A stretch of DNA of 52,485 bases from an uncultured Clostridia bacterium (GTDB taxonomy: Bacteria > Bacillota > Clostridia > Christensenellales > Borkfalkiaceae), in the NCBI GenBank assembly GCA_944337235.1, contig CALVLK010000008.1, positions 1-52,485 on the forward strand. The letters run 5' to 3'. A program made the position numbers and the translations under genes. The notes under the pieces were generated by a model that was not told the DNA's origin, ran no database searches, and saw nothing but the letters and a program-made list of their open reading frames with translations. Shown here piece after piece: positions 42,241 through 50,230 of this stretch (position 1 is its first letter; every line of letters begins with the position of its first letter).

Positions 42241-43731
42241 ATGACAGTACAGGAATATCTCGATCGCATCCGCGCAGTGAATGCAGCGGGCAGATACAAG
42301 CCCGATTGGAACTCCCTCTGCACCCACAATACCCCCGCATGGTTCACGGAGGGAAAATTCGGCATCTTCATCCACTGGGGCGTGTTCAGCGTGCCTGAGG
42401 CGTTCAGTGAATGGTACCCGCGCCACATGTACCGCGAGGGCTCGCCCGAGCATGAGGACTTCAAGCGGCGCTTCGGCGACATGAAGCACTTCGGCTATAA
42501 GGATCTCATCCCCATCTTCACCGCGCCCGATTTCAATGCGGACGAATGGATGGACCTGTTTGCCGCAGCGGGCGCAAAGTATGTGACGCCCGTTGCCGAG
42601 CATCACGACGGCTTCCAGATGTACAGGAGCGAACTCTCCCGCTGGAACAGCGCCGAAATGGGCCCCTGCCGCGACGTGCTCGGAGAATTGAAGGCGGCGG
42701 CGCAGCGGCGGGGCATCACGCTCTGCGCCTCCTCGCACCGCGCCGAGCACTATTGGTTCATGAACGGCGGCAGGACCTTCGACAGCGACGTCAACGACCC
42801 CGCCTATGACGACTTCTACGGCCCTGCGGTGTACAACGACGACCTCAAAGACGCCGGGCCGCGCGACCTCTATACCACGACCATCGACTCCCCCCGCATG
42901 CGCGAGCACCTCGAAAACTGGCTGGCGCGCTGTGCAGAGATCGTGGACCGCTACCGCCCCGCCATGCTCTACTTTGACTGGTGGATCGCGAACGAGGCGT
43001 TCCGCCCCTACCTCAAAGAGTTTGCCGCATACTACTACAACCGCGCCGAGGAGTGGGGGCAGGAGGTGACCATCTGCTACAAGCACAACACCTTCTTGCC
43101 CGACGCCGCCACCTTCGACGTGGAGCGCGGGCAGCTGAGCGACATCCGCATGCGACCCTGGCAGACGGACACCGCCATCGCGGTCAATTCCTGGGGATAT
43201 ACCAAGAACAATCAATTCAAGCGCGCGGAGGATATCGTTGCGGACCTTGTCGACATCGTGAGCAAAAACGGCTGCCTCATGCTCAACGTGGGACCCAGGC
43301 CGAACGGCGTCATCTGCGATGAGGAGGCCGCCGTGCTGCGCTCTGTGGGGGCATGGCTGAAGGTCAACGGCGAAGGCATCTACGGCACGCGGGCATGGAA
43401 GGTATACGGCGAGGGGCCCACGGCGATCCCCGAGGGGCAATTTACAGACACGGGCAGGGCGCCCTTCACCCCCAAAGACATCCGCTATACCTGCAAGGGC
43501 GGATATCTCTATGCCTTTATCTTGAACGCCTCAGGCGGCATCGACGGGGCGGCGCTCAAAGCGCTTGCGGGCGGCGCCGTGCCCGGAGAGGCGGTGCTCG
43601 TAGAACGCGCAGAGCTCTTCGGCAGCGACATGCCCGTCGCATTCCGCCAGACGAAGGAGGCGCTCGAGCTCTCCTTTGCAGAGAAAATTGCCTCCGACTA
43701 TCCCCTCTGCGTGCGCCTTACGCTCAAATAA
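42241..43731 (+). CDS. Alpha-L-fucosidase (glycoside hydrolase family 29)
   Basis: A 496-residue GH29 enzyme that removes terminal L-fucose from glycans. Family landmarks are FTEGKFGIFIHWGVFSVP near the N-terminus, AKYVTPVAEHHDGF, and MLYFDWWIANE, where the Asp is the expected nucleophile, then CLMLNVGPRPNG. A C-terminal beta-sandwich follows from about residue 385. There is no signal peptide, so it acts inside the cell on imported oligosaccharides. I choose the ATG at 42241 because AAGGAG (42228-42233) is 7 bases upstream; the ATG at 42235 is too close to it. No fucose transporter or catabolic gene is adjacent. Confidence 0.92.
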   Translation: MTVQEYLDRIRAVNAAGRYKPDWNSLCTHNTPAWFTEGKFGIFIHWGVFSVPEAFSEWYPRHMYREGSPEHEDFKRRFGDMKHFGYKDLIPIFTAPDFNADEWMDLFAAAGAKYVTPVAEHHDGFQMYRSELSRWNSAEMGPCRDVLGELKAAAQRRGITLCASSHRAEHYWFMNGGRTFDSDVNDPAYDDFYGPAVYNDDLKDAGPRDLYTTTIDSPRMREHLENWLARCAEIVDRYRPAMLYFDWWIANEAFRPYLKEFAAYYYNRAEEWGQEVTICYKHNTFLPDAATFDVERGQLSDIRMRPWQTDTAIAVNSWGYTKNNQFKRAEDIVADLVDIVSKNGCLMLNVGPRPNGVICDEEAAVLRSVGAWLKVNGEGIYGTRAWKVYGEGPTAIPEGQFTDTGRAPFTPKDIRYTCKGGYLYAFILNASGGIDGAALKALAGGAVPGEAVLVERAELFGSDMPVAFRQTKEALELSFAEKIASDYPLCVRLTLK

Positions 43732-43732
43732 G

Positions 43733-44317
43733 ATGATCTATTTTGAACTGTTCGGGCTGCAGATCAACCTGTTCGCCCAGATCGCGGGCACGATCGGCAT
43801 GGTCGTGCTCGTTTGGTCCTATCAGCTGAAAAAGGTCCGATATCTCATCGTATCGACGGCGGCAATGGCGATCTTTCTTTTGGAGTCCTGCCTGCTGTAC
43901 GCCGACGCCGATACCTTTACGGGCATCGTATTGAACGCCGCGGCGATCGTGCGTAACCTGCTCATGCTGTTCAGCCTGCTGCGCTTTCGGCGCGAGCTGC
44001 CCGTATGGGCTGCCCTGTTGCTGCTCGCACTCGTGTGGGCGATCTGCGCCCCTCGCCTGGGCGCATGGTACACCTGGCTCCCGCCCGTCTTGCAGACGGT
44101 TTACACCCTCTGCTCGCTCTCGAAAAACTACTTCGTACTGAAGGGCGGCGCGCTGATCTTAGAGGGGGGAAACCTCTTTTACAACGCCTCCGTGGGGGCA
44201 TACATCGGCGTGCTGCGGCAGGTCGTGCTCGTGACGGGGGTGATCGTCGGCACGATCTCATATGCCCTTCGACAAAAGAGAGCGCACAAAAAAAGCGGCG
44301 AATCTCAGCCGCAATGA
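43733..44317 (+). CDS. YgjV-like inner membrane protein
   Basis: A 194-residue membrane protein with about six hydrophobic segments, beginning MIYFELFGLQINLFAQIAGTIG. The SYQLKKVRYLIV stretch, the NAAAIVRNLLMLF segment and the overall size resemble the YgjV family of uncharacterised inner-membrane proteins. The start lies one base after the fucosidase stop, implying coupled translation, with no separate ribosome binding site of note. A role in sugar uptake cannot be inferred from the sequence. The C-terminus is basic (RQKRAHKKS). Confidence 0.75.
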   Translation: MIYFELFGLQINLFAQIAGTIGMVVLVWSYQLKKVRYLIVSTAAMAIFLLESCLLYADADTFTGIVLNAAAIVRNLLMLFSLLRFRRELPVWAALLLLALVWAICAPRLGAWYTWLPPVLQTVYTLCSLSKNYFVLKGGALILEGGNLFYNASVGAYIGVLRQVVLVTGVIVGTISYALRQKRAHKKSGESQPQ

Positions 44318-44340
44318 ATATGCCCGCGCTTTGCCCCCTT

Positions 44341-45114
44341 TCAGAAGAGAAGAGACAAAAAATCCGGATGCAACAGCAGATAGACGACCCCGAGCAACGC
44401 AAGATGCGCGGGATAGAAGATGTAGAACAGCCCTTTGAGGTTGTGTCTGCCGCGCCTCCCGCTGTAAAATGCGATCAGTGGCAGCGCAAACAGGCAGGGG
44501 CTCTGCGCAAGGCCGTAGACCGCAATGAGCGCCACAAGGTCGGCAAGGAACAGAAGCATGACCGTCCAGGGCCTGTAGAGCGCCGCAAGCACCCCGCGCC
44601 CGCCCTGCGAGCGGAAATCGAGCAGCCGGACGCAGACGGGGAGCGCAACGCCCGCAATGCCGTAATCGACATGGATGGGCGAAAAACAGCACAGCCCCAC
44701 CGCGAGCGCCACCGACAATATGAGTGCAGCCGCGCTCAGCACGATCCCTCTCCATTGCCCGGAGAGGGAATATTTTTTGAGGGCGTCCAGCGCGTAGATG
44801 ATGAGGCAGGCAAGGGAGAGCGTGATCAGGATATTCCCGTACAGCGAACCCCTGAAAAATGACATGGCAGCGCTTGTGACAAGGCCCAGCACGAAGATCT
44901 GCGCAAAATGCCAGCCCTTGTTGCGCGTATAGTGGCAGCCCTCGCCGAAGGTGAAGGCAAAGAGCGGCATGGAGATGCGGCCGATGAGGCGCAGCAGAAG
45001 CACCTGCGGCAGCAGAAAGGAGCCGATATGATCGATCAGCATGGTGATGCAGGCGATGATCTTGAGCTGATTGCCGCTCAGAAAGCCGTTGTAGATGCTC
45101 TTTTCTTGCGTCAT
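44341..45114 (-). CDS. TraX family membrane protein
   Basis: A 257-residue protein with seven or eight hydrophobic segments. The N-terminal GNQLKIIACITMLIDHIGSFLLP and LLRLIGRISMPLFAFTFGEGCHYTRNK stretches match the TraX family, named after a conjugative pilin acetylase but mostly chromosomal in Bacillota. The C-terminal YIFYPAHLALLG is also typical. Acyltransferase activity is plausible but unproven. It is convergent with the YgjV-like gene and follows the DUF3795 gene by 19 bases. Confidence 0.88.
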   Translation of the reverse strand: MTQEKSIYNGFLSGNQLKIIACITMLIDHIGSFLLPQVLLLRLIGRISMPLFAFTFGEGCHYTRNKGWHFAQIFVLGLVTSAAMSFFRGSLYGNILITLSLACLIIYALDALKKYSLSGQWRGIVLSAAALILSVALAVGLCCFSPIHVDYGIAGVALPVCVRLLDFRSQGGRGVLAALYRPWTVMLLFLADLVALIAVYGLAQSPCLFALPLIAFYSGRRGRHNLKGLFYIFYPAHLALLGVVYLLLHPDFLSLLF

Positions 45115-45133
45115 GGTTATCTCGCAGTGTGAT

Positions 45134-45466
45134 CTATCCTTTCAGATTCTCCAGAGCTGACGGATTATTTTCGAGGATCGCTCTTAAAGTCGCGCAGGTT
45201 TTTAATTCAGAACAGTCGCCACAAGTAAAAACTCCTTTCCCCAAAGCACATTTGCGGATTTTGCATATGTGCTCACAAAATACCGTTTTGGCGCCATTCA
45301 TACGGCAGCCCTCACAGTTGATGTGTTCCGGCAGAATGGGCGCATTGTTTAACTCTGCCCACAGTTTCGCTGTTTTCTCACGCAAAGTTTGATCGTCACG
45401 GATGGTAGCAAGATATGCGTCGCATTTTGCGCAGTCAAGTCCGCAGTATCCGATCATCGCTTTCAT
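45134..45466 (-). CDS. DUF3795 family cysteine-rich protein
   Basis: A 110-residue protein with 12 or so cysteines arranged as CGLDCAKCDAY at the N-terminus, CEGC, CEHICKIRKCALGKG and TCGDCSELKTC. This matches the DUF3795 family and suggests a metal or iron-sulfur site; the function is unknown. AAGGAG is 9 bases before the ATG. Codon usage is visibly more AT-rich than in neighbouring genes (many AAA, TTT, ATT codons), which hints at recent acquisition. It is promoter-proximal to the TraX-like gene. Confidence 0.85.
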   Translation of the reverse strand: MKAMIGYCGLDCAKCDAYLATIRDDQTLREKTAKLWAELNNAPILPEHINCEGCRMNGAKTVFCEHICKIRKCALGKGVFTCGDCSELKTCATLRAILENNPSALENLKG

Positions 45467-45499
45467 AAGTAATACTCCTTCGCTTATTCTATATGGCGC

Positions 45500-45528
45500 A
45501 TTATATCATAAATCTTCTGATATATCAA
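45500..45528 (-). promoter_or_regulatory. Promoter of DUF3795-TraX
   Basis: On the minus strand, TTGATA (45528-45523), a 17-bp spacer and TATAAT (45505-45500). Confidence 0.8.
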
Positions 45529-45567
45529 GGATGGAAGGCAAATATTGGTCTTTTTGTGAAGATATGA

Positions 45568-45597
45568 AACAGAGCGCGTAATGGTTTGCGCTCTGTT
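45568..45597 (-). terminator. Terminator of the aldo/keto reductase-flavin reductase operon
   Basis: Arms AACAGAGCGC and GCGCTCTGTT (10 bp, perfect) with a 10-base loop; the minus-strand tail is TTCAT. Confidence 0.75.
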
Positions 45598-45676
45598 CAG
45601 ATATCGTTGATATGCAGCCGCTTCGATGCGATAATTATTTCTCGGTCTCTGTTTTAACTGCGCACACTGTGATGCG

Positions 45677-45861
45677 TTATGCAAGCGTAAGGCCCGCACC
45701 CCATGCACCCACAAGCGCCTCTGCGTCTGCAAAATTGCGCGCGGTGAGATGCAAGTTATCGACGAAGCCAATCTAAGGATAAATTCTCCTTGGGCGGGCA
45801 CCGCGAACTGCACGAGGCCGTCTTCTCCGCAGGCGCCCCGCAGATGTGCCTTTGCGGCAGC
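45677..45861 (-). pseudogene. Broken coding remnant directly after the flavin reductase stop
   Basis: Starting right after the flavin reductase stop and in the same frame, the minus strand encodes AAAKAHLRGACGEDGLVQFA then VPAQGEFIL. A shift near 45772 moves it into another frame encoding IGFVDNLHLTARNFADAEA then LVGAWGAGLTLA, ending in TAA at 45679-45677. Composition and codon use look like genuine coding sequence with one frameshift; no start codon or ribosome binding site is evident. I do not recognise the protein. It could be the 3' end of a deleted gene or of a former fusion. Confidence 0.45.
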
Positions 45862-46413
45862 TTATTTTTGTTTGCCGAAGCTCATGCACTTGCCGATCGT
45901 CTCGCCCGTTCTCAGGTAGGTATAGCCGGGCATCTCGAAGAGGACGGGCTTGAACTTATCGAAGTCGGGCTTGTCGCCCTTTTCGTTGAGGATGCTCTCC
46001 TCGGCGAAGGTGTTGTTGACCTTGACCATGAAGTTTTCAAAGGCGGGCGTCTCGTACACATCGACGACGGTGCACTCCATGGTAAGTTTTGCATCGTTTG
46101 CGAGGGGCGCGCCCGTCTCGCCGACGGTATATTCGAGCATGCCCGATTTATCCGTCTTGTTCCCCGAGACGCAGCCCGTCGCATCCGCCTTTGCAAGCCA
46201 GCTCTCGTCCACCACGTTGATGGACAGGACCTTGTTCTCGCGGATGCCGCGGTTGATATAGTGCGCCTTTGCAAGGCTGACCATCGCCATGTCGTGCGAA
46301 GGAATGCCGATGTGGGCGACCAGCGTCCAGGTGGGCTTTCCGTTCACCATCGCGCCCACCACGATCGCGGGGGTGGGATAGAGTGCCATTGTGCTGCCGA
46401 TATTCTTTTTCAT
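45862..46413 (-). CDS. Flavin reductase family protein
   Basis: A 183-residue split-barrel flavin-binding protein. It starts MKKNIGSTMALYPTPAIVVG, with GKPTWTLVAHIGIPSHDMAMVSL (flavin-contacting segment) and ENKVLSINVVDESWLAKAD, typical of flavin reductase-like (FMN-binding) proteins that use NAD(P)H to reduce or bind FMN. A cysteine in TGCVSGNKTDKSG is conserved in this clostridial type. AGGAG lies 10 bases before the ATG. It is 30 bases downstream of an aldo/keto reductase gene and ends the operon. Confidence 0.9.
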   Translation of the reverse strand: MKKNIGSTMALYPTPAIVVGAMVNGKPTWTLVAHIGIPSHDMAMVSLAKAHYINRGIRENKVLSINVVDESWLAKADATGCVSGNKTDKSGMLEYTVGETGAPLANDAKLTMECTVVDVYETPAFENFMVKVNNTFAEESILNEKGDKPDFDKFKPVLFEMPGYTYLRTGETIGKCMSFGKQK

Positions 46414-46443
46414 CGTTGAAATCTCCTTTTATTCCTGATATCT

Positions 46444-47382
46444 TTATTCCATTTTGCTTTCCCAAAACTGCACGGACGTCACGCCCGACTTGTCTGCCGC
46501 CGCCTCGAGGGAAGAGATTTCTTCCGCCAAAAGCGCGAGCTCCGTCGTCTTTGCGGCCTCCTCCACCTGATACTCCTTCGTCACCCCGACGATGGGCAGA
46601 ACGCCCTTCGCAATCGCATACGCCTCGGCGATCTGCGAAACAGACACGCCGTGCGAAGAAGCGACCTCTCTGAGGCGGGCGAGAATGCCGTCCAGCTTGC
46701 CGAGAATGGGGCCGAACACCTGCGCCCTTGCGCTGCCCGCGGGGAAGGGATGCGCGGAATCGTACCTGCCCGTGAGCGCGCCCTGCTCGAGCAGCATGTA
46801 GCCGAAGAACACGATATCGTTTTTCTTGCAGTAGTCGATGATGCCCGAGCTCTCGGACGAGCGGTTTAATAGGCTGAAATGGTTCTGCACCGCCGATACG
46901 CGGTAGCCCGCCGCGCGCAAGATCTCGTCCGCCTCCTTGATCTGGGCGAGGTTATGGTTGGAAACGCCCACGCTCTTTACTTTATCCGCTTTTAAGAGCG
47001 GAATGAGCTTTTTCGTGTATTCGGGCGCGCCGATAGGATTGTGGATCCAATAGATGTCGATGTAGTCGAGCCCCATCCGTTTGAGGCTGGCGTCGCACAT
47101 GTTTTCCACGCTGTTCCCATACATGGCTGCCATCTGCGGCGTGAACTTGGTGGAGATGATCACGTTCTCCCTGCCGAAGTCGTTTGCAAGCGCGCCGACG
47201 ATGCGCTCCGATTCGCCGTTGCTGTAAGCCGTCGCCGTATCCCAAAGGTTCAGCCCCTTTTCCAAAGCTTTTCTGAATACGGGGCGGAACTGCTCCGAAG
47301 CCATCATGTTGCCGAAGTATCCGTCCGTATCGCCCCACGCCCATGCGCCCATGGCGATTTTAGGCAAATTGTTCTGTCCCAT
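46444..47382 (-). CDS. Aldo/keto reductase
   Basis: A 312-residue NADPH-dependent TIM-barrel oxidoreductase. Catalytic tetrad residues are visible in LWDTATAYSNGESER (Asp and Tyr), VIISTKF (Lys) and YWIHNP (His), followed by VGVSNHNLAQI and the C-terminal cofactor region VLPIVGVTKEYQ. The substrate is unknown; small aldehydes or reactive carbonyls are likely. AGGAGGAG precedes the ATG at 47382, which is preferred over an upstream in-frame start. It lies between a small protein gene and a flavin reductase gene in one operon. Confidence 0.92.
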   Translation of the reverse strand: MGQNNLPKIAMGAWAWGDTDGYFGNMMASEQFRPVFRKALEKGLNLWDTATAYSNGESERIVGALANDFGRENVIISTKFTPQMAAMYGNSVENMCDASLKRMGLDYIDIYWIHNPIGAPEYTKKLIPLLKADKVKSVGVSNHNLAQIKEADEILRAAGYRVSAVQNHFSLLNRSSESSGIIDYCKKNDIVFFGYMLLEQGALTGRYDSAHPFPAGSARAQVFGPILGKLDGILARLREVASSHGVSVSQIAEAYAIAKGVLPIVGVTKEYQVEEAAKTTELALLAEEISSLEAAADKSGVTSVQFWESKME

Positions 47383-47490
47383 TTTTATTTCTCCTCCTGA
47401 ATGATATTTGTACGCCCTGCCCTTCCCGCAGCCTTTCATGGTTCTGCCGCATAGCGGGGTCGCCCGTTCCGATTGTTTCAATGCGCTTTC

Positions 47491-47703
47491 TCACCTGCTG
47501 CGCTTTCGTTTCATTTCATAGAGCACATAGTCGAGATCGCTGATGCGCTTCTCGTTTTTGTGGACGTCGTCGAGATAGCGCGCTCTGTACCTGCGCAGCA
47601 GCTTTTCCTGTGCGGCATATTGCAGCGCCTCTTCCAGGCGAAAAAATTCCGCTATGTCCTCCTGTGACAATCCGATCTCTGTGAGCCGTTCCTCTGATAT
47701 CAT
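47491..47703 (-). CDS. Small hypothetical protein, first gene of the second redox operon
   Basis: A 70-residue charged, helical protein beginning MISEERLTEIGLSQEDIAEFFRLEE and ending YEMKRKRSR. I do not recognise a family; size and composition would fit a small adaptor or a regulatory protein. AGAGGAAG lies 7 bases before the ATG. It is the first gene after the 47763-47791 promoter and a structured leader. Confidence 0.65.
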   Translation of the reverse strand: MISEERLTEIGLSQEDIAEFFRLEEALQYAAQEKLLRRYRARYLDDVHKNEKRISDLDYVLYEMKRKRSR

Positions 47704-47723
47704 GCCGCACTTCCTCTCATACG

Positions 47724-47765
47724 AAAAATAAGTACGCAGGGCCTTCGCCCCTGTGCGTACTTATT
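47724..47765 (-). terminator. Terminator of the upstream redox operon, overlapping the next promoter
   Basis: A 12-bp stem AATAAGTACGCA/TGCGTACTTATT (47727-47738 and 47754-47765), extended by GGG/CCC pairing inside, then a T5 run on the minus strand. Its promoter-side arm overlaps the -10 box of the next operon. Confidence 0.8.
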
Positions 47766-47791
47766 ATACCACCGCCATCTTGGCATGTAAA
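47763..47791 (-). promoter_or_regulatory. Promoter of the small protein-AKR-flavin reductase operon
   Basis: On the minus strand, TTTACA (47791-47786), a 17-bp spacer and TATAAT (47768-47763). The -35 box belongs to the 24-bp element shared with 52089-52112. Confidence 0.8.
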
Positions 47792-47808
47792 ATACTTATT
47801 TTTTATTT
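47785..47808 (-). repeat. Shared 24-bp promoter element, copy 1
   Basis: 24 bases identical to 52089-52112. On the minus strand an A-rich tract (UP-element-like) leads into AAGTATTTTACAT, which contains the palindrome GTA-TTT-TAC and the -35 box TTTACA. Confidence 0.85.
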
Positions 47809-47836
47809 CATATCATAACAAGAAGGCATATCTTGA

Positions 47837-48799
47837 TCACAGCGCGCCGACGATCTTGTGGGGTGTGTACAGCTCGTCGATGTAGGCGACGTCCTCATCC
47901 GTGAGCGCAACGTCGAACGCGGCGACGGCATCGTCGAGATACTTCGCCTTGGTCGCCCCCACGATGGGCGACGCGACGCCCTTTTTGAAATGCCAGGCAA
48001 AGGTGATCGCCGTCATGCTTGTATTGTACTTTTGCGCAAGTTCCTGTATGCGCGCGGCGATCGACTTGTCCTGTTCCTCTGTGGAGTCATACTTGCCCAT
48101 TGCCACCTTGTCGGTATGGCTGCGCAGGGTGTCTGCCTCCCAATTCGGGCGGGCGCACCTGCCCGCGGCAAGCGGGCTGTACGGCGTGAGCGCCACGTTC
48201 ATCTGGCGGCAGATGGGAATGAGCTCCCGCTCGTCCTCGCGATACAGCGGGTTGTAGTGATTCTGCATGGACACAAAGGGCGTCCAGCCGTTTTCCCTTG
48301 CTGCAAGCTGCATATTGTAGAACTGATAGCCGTACATGGCGGAAGCCCCCAGCGCGCGCACCTTGCCCGCCCTGACGAGCCCGTCGAGTGCCTCCATCGT
48401 CTCCTCGATGGGCGTTCCGTAATCGAAACGATGAATGATATAAAGGTCGAGATAGTCGGTGTTAAGGCGCCTGAGCGTGCCCTCAATTTCGCGGTTGACC
48501 GCCTCGCGCGAGAGATGTCCCTCGTTGAAGTACACCTTGGAGGCGAGTACGACCTTGTCACGTGCGATATTCTTTTTGATCGCCTTGCCCAGATACTCCT
48601 CGCTCGTGCCCGCCGAATAGCCGTTGGCGGTATCGAAGAAGTTGATGCCAAGCTCCAGCGCATGTTTTATGATCGCCTCGCTCTCGTCGGGATCGAGCGT
48701 CCACGCGTGCATTTTGCTTGCGGGATCGCCAAAGCTCATGCACCCCAAACAGAAGCGGGAGACTTCGATCCCGCTGTTTCCGAGTTTTGTATATTGCAT
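47837..48799 (-). CDS. Aldo/keto reductase
   Basis: A 320-residue enzyme of the AKR family, different from the one at 46444-47382. Features are MQYTKLGNSGIEVSRFCLGCMSFG, INFFDTANGYSAGTSEEYLG (Asp and Tyr), VVLASKVYF (Lys), LYIIHRFDYGTPIEETM (His), GASAMYGYQF and the C-terminal ASPIVGATKAKYLDD. It is the type often annotated as a potassium-channel beta-subunit-like or general stress AKR. AAGGAGG lies 5-6 bases before the ATG. It is the last gene of the 52-to-48 kb operon and is 16 bases after the LysR gene. Confidence 0.92.
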   Translation of the reverse strand: MQYTKLGNSGIEVSRFCLGCMSFGDPASKMHAWTLDPDESEAIIKHALELGINFFDTANGYSAGTSEEYLGKAIKKNIARDKVVLASKVYFNEGHLSREAVNREIEGTLRRLNTDYLDLYIIHRFDYGTPIEETMEALDGLVRAGKVRALGASAMYGYQFYNMQLAARENGWTPFVSMQNHYNPLYREDERELIPICRQMNVALTPYSPLAAGRCARPNWEADTLRSHTDKVAMGKYDSTEEQDKSIAARIQELAQKYNTSMTAITFAWHFKKGVASPIVGATKAKYLDDAVAAFDVALTDEDVAYIDELYTPHKIVGAL

Positions 48800-48815
48800 A
48801 ATGCCCTCCTTATTC

Positions 48816-49700
48816 CTATTCCTTCTGAATGAGACTTTCTCTGACATATTCGATAAATTTTGACACCGCGGGCGTCTGCGGCTGATGCTTTTTCCACACC
48901 ATCACGCTCTTTACGGAAAATTCGGGATAGAACGGCCTGAAGATGATGTTCGCATTGTGGTACAGCTCCGCCGCCCCTTCTATGGTGATCGCAGCGCCCA
49001 CCCCGCAATTCACGAGCATGGCTGCATTGTAGAGAAGGTTGTAGGTGGCGTACACATTCATCCTGTCGTAATATTCGCCGAACCAGTCCGCAACGCCCTG
49101 CGCCACGCCGCGCTTGGCGATGAACACCCGCCTTCCGACGAGGTCTTCCTTTGTGACGTACTCCTTCTGCGCGAGCGGACACTTGGCGGGCACAATGACA
49201 CCCCACCGCTCTTTCCCGGGAAGTGTGATGCTCTCGTATTTGGAGATATCCGTCGGGCCGAGCAGCACGCCGACGTCCAGCGTGCCCCTCTCCAGCCGCT
49301 CTTTGACATGATCGGCGTCGTTGGAATAGATATCGAATTTGACCTCGGGGTACAGATCGCTGAACCCGCGCATCGCCTCGGCAAGATAGCGCATGGTATC
49401 CGCCTCGCAGCTGCCGATGGAGATCAATCCGCTCAGCGCCATAGAATTGCTCTGAAACTCACGCTCCGTCTTTTCGGTGAGATCGACGATCTCCTGTGCG
49501 CGGCGGCGCAACAGCATGCCCGCCTCGGTAAGCGTGCTTGCATGCCTGCCCCGCACAAAGAGCTGTGTGCCGAGCTCCTCTTCCAGCTGCATGAGCTGAC
49601 GGGAGAGCGCAGGCTGGGAAATGTGCAAAATCTCCGACGCGTGCGTGATATTCTCCTCCCGCGCCACCGTTAAAAAGTATTTGAGTACACGAACTTCCAC
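48816..49700 (-). CDS. LysR family transcriptional regulator
   Basis: A 294-residue regulator. The N-terminal helix-turn-helix is VLKYFLTVAREENITHASEI with ISQPALSRQLMQLEEELGTQLF, followed by the linker helix and a periplasmic-binding-protein-like effector domain starting at LISIGSCEADTMRYLAEAM. I choose the GTG at 49700 because GGAGGG is 9 bases upstream and LysR proteins begin with this helix; the in-frame ATG at 49769 would add 23 atypical residues. It lies inside the operon between cupin and aldo/keto reductase genes, rather than divergent from its target. Confidence 0.9.
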   Translation of the reverse strand: MEVRVLKYFLTVAREENITHASEILHISQPALSRQLMQLEEELGTQLFVRGRHASTLTEAGMLLRRRAQEIVDLTEKTEREFQSNSMALSGLISIGSCEADTMRYLAEAMRGFSDLYPEVKFDIYSNDADHVKERLERGTLDVGVLLGPTDISKYESITLPGKERWGVIVPAKCPLAQKEYVTKEDLVGRRVFIAKRGVAQGVADWFGEYYDRMNVYATYNLLYNAAMLVNCGVGAAITIEGAAELYHNANIIFRPFYPEFSVKSVMVWKKHQPQTPAVSKFIEYVRESLIQKE

Positions 49701-49774
49701 AGATATATGCCCTCCGTCGCCGGATGCCTCTGATCGACAAGAGACCGACGCAGCCCGCGGCGGTCTCATCGCTG

Positions 49775-50194
49775 TTACAGCGTATTATACTGCTCGTCGT
49801 CCACTGCCTCGAGCCACTCGTTGGACGAATTTTCGCCGGGCACTTCCACCGCGATGTGCGCGAACCAGCTGTCCTTCTTGGCGCCGTGCCAGTGCTTGAC
49901 CTCGGGCGGGATGACCACGACGTCGCCGGGGTTTAAGGACTGCGCGGGCTTGCCCCACTCCTGATACCAGCCGCTTCCCGCCACGCACAAGAGGATCTGC
50001 CCGCCGCCCTTTGTGGCGTGGTGGATATGCCAGTTGTTGCGGCAGCCGGGCTCGAAGGTGACATTCGCAAAGAAGGGCGAAACACCCGCGGGCGTTAAGG
50101 GGTTGAGGTAGGACTTGCCGATAAAATACTGTGCATAGGCGGTATTCTCGTTGCCAAGACCAAATACATTGCTTGCTTCAAAATTCTTATCCAT
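49775..50194 (-). CDS. Cupin domain protein
   Basis: A 139-residue single-domain cupin. The first metal motif reads NNWHIHHATKGGGQILLCVAG, and the second region is NPGDVVVIPPEVKHWHGA, so the histidine and acidic ligands of the beta-barrel are present. Such proteins next to carboxymuconolactone decarboxylase-like genes are common in Bacillota and Bacteroidota redox clusters, but the substrate is unknown. AGGTGA precedes the ATG. Confidence 0.9.
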   Translation of the reverse strand: MDKNFEASNVFGLGNENTAYAQYFIGKSYLNPLTPAGVSPFFANVTFEPGCRNNWHIHHATKGGGQILLCVAGSGWYQEWGKPAQSLNPGDVVVIPPEVKHWHGAKKDSWFAHIAVEVPGENSSNEWLEAVDDEQYNTL

Positions 50195-50230
50195 GTTTTA
50201 TCACCTCTCTGATTTTATCCCTTTCTGATT

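Noticed and set aside
45484-45813. 109-codon minus-strand frame read as an intact gene
   Set aside because: It overlaps the terminator and promoter region and only its first third is protein-like; better explained as a frameshifted remnant.
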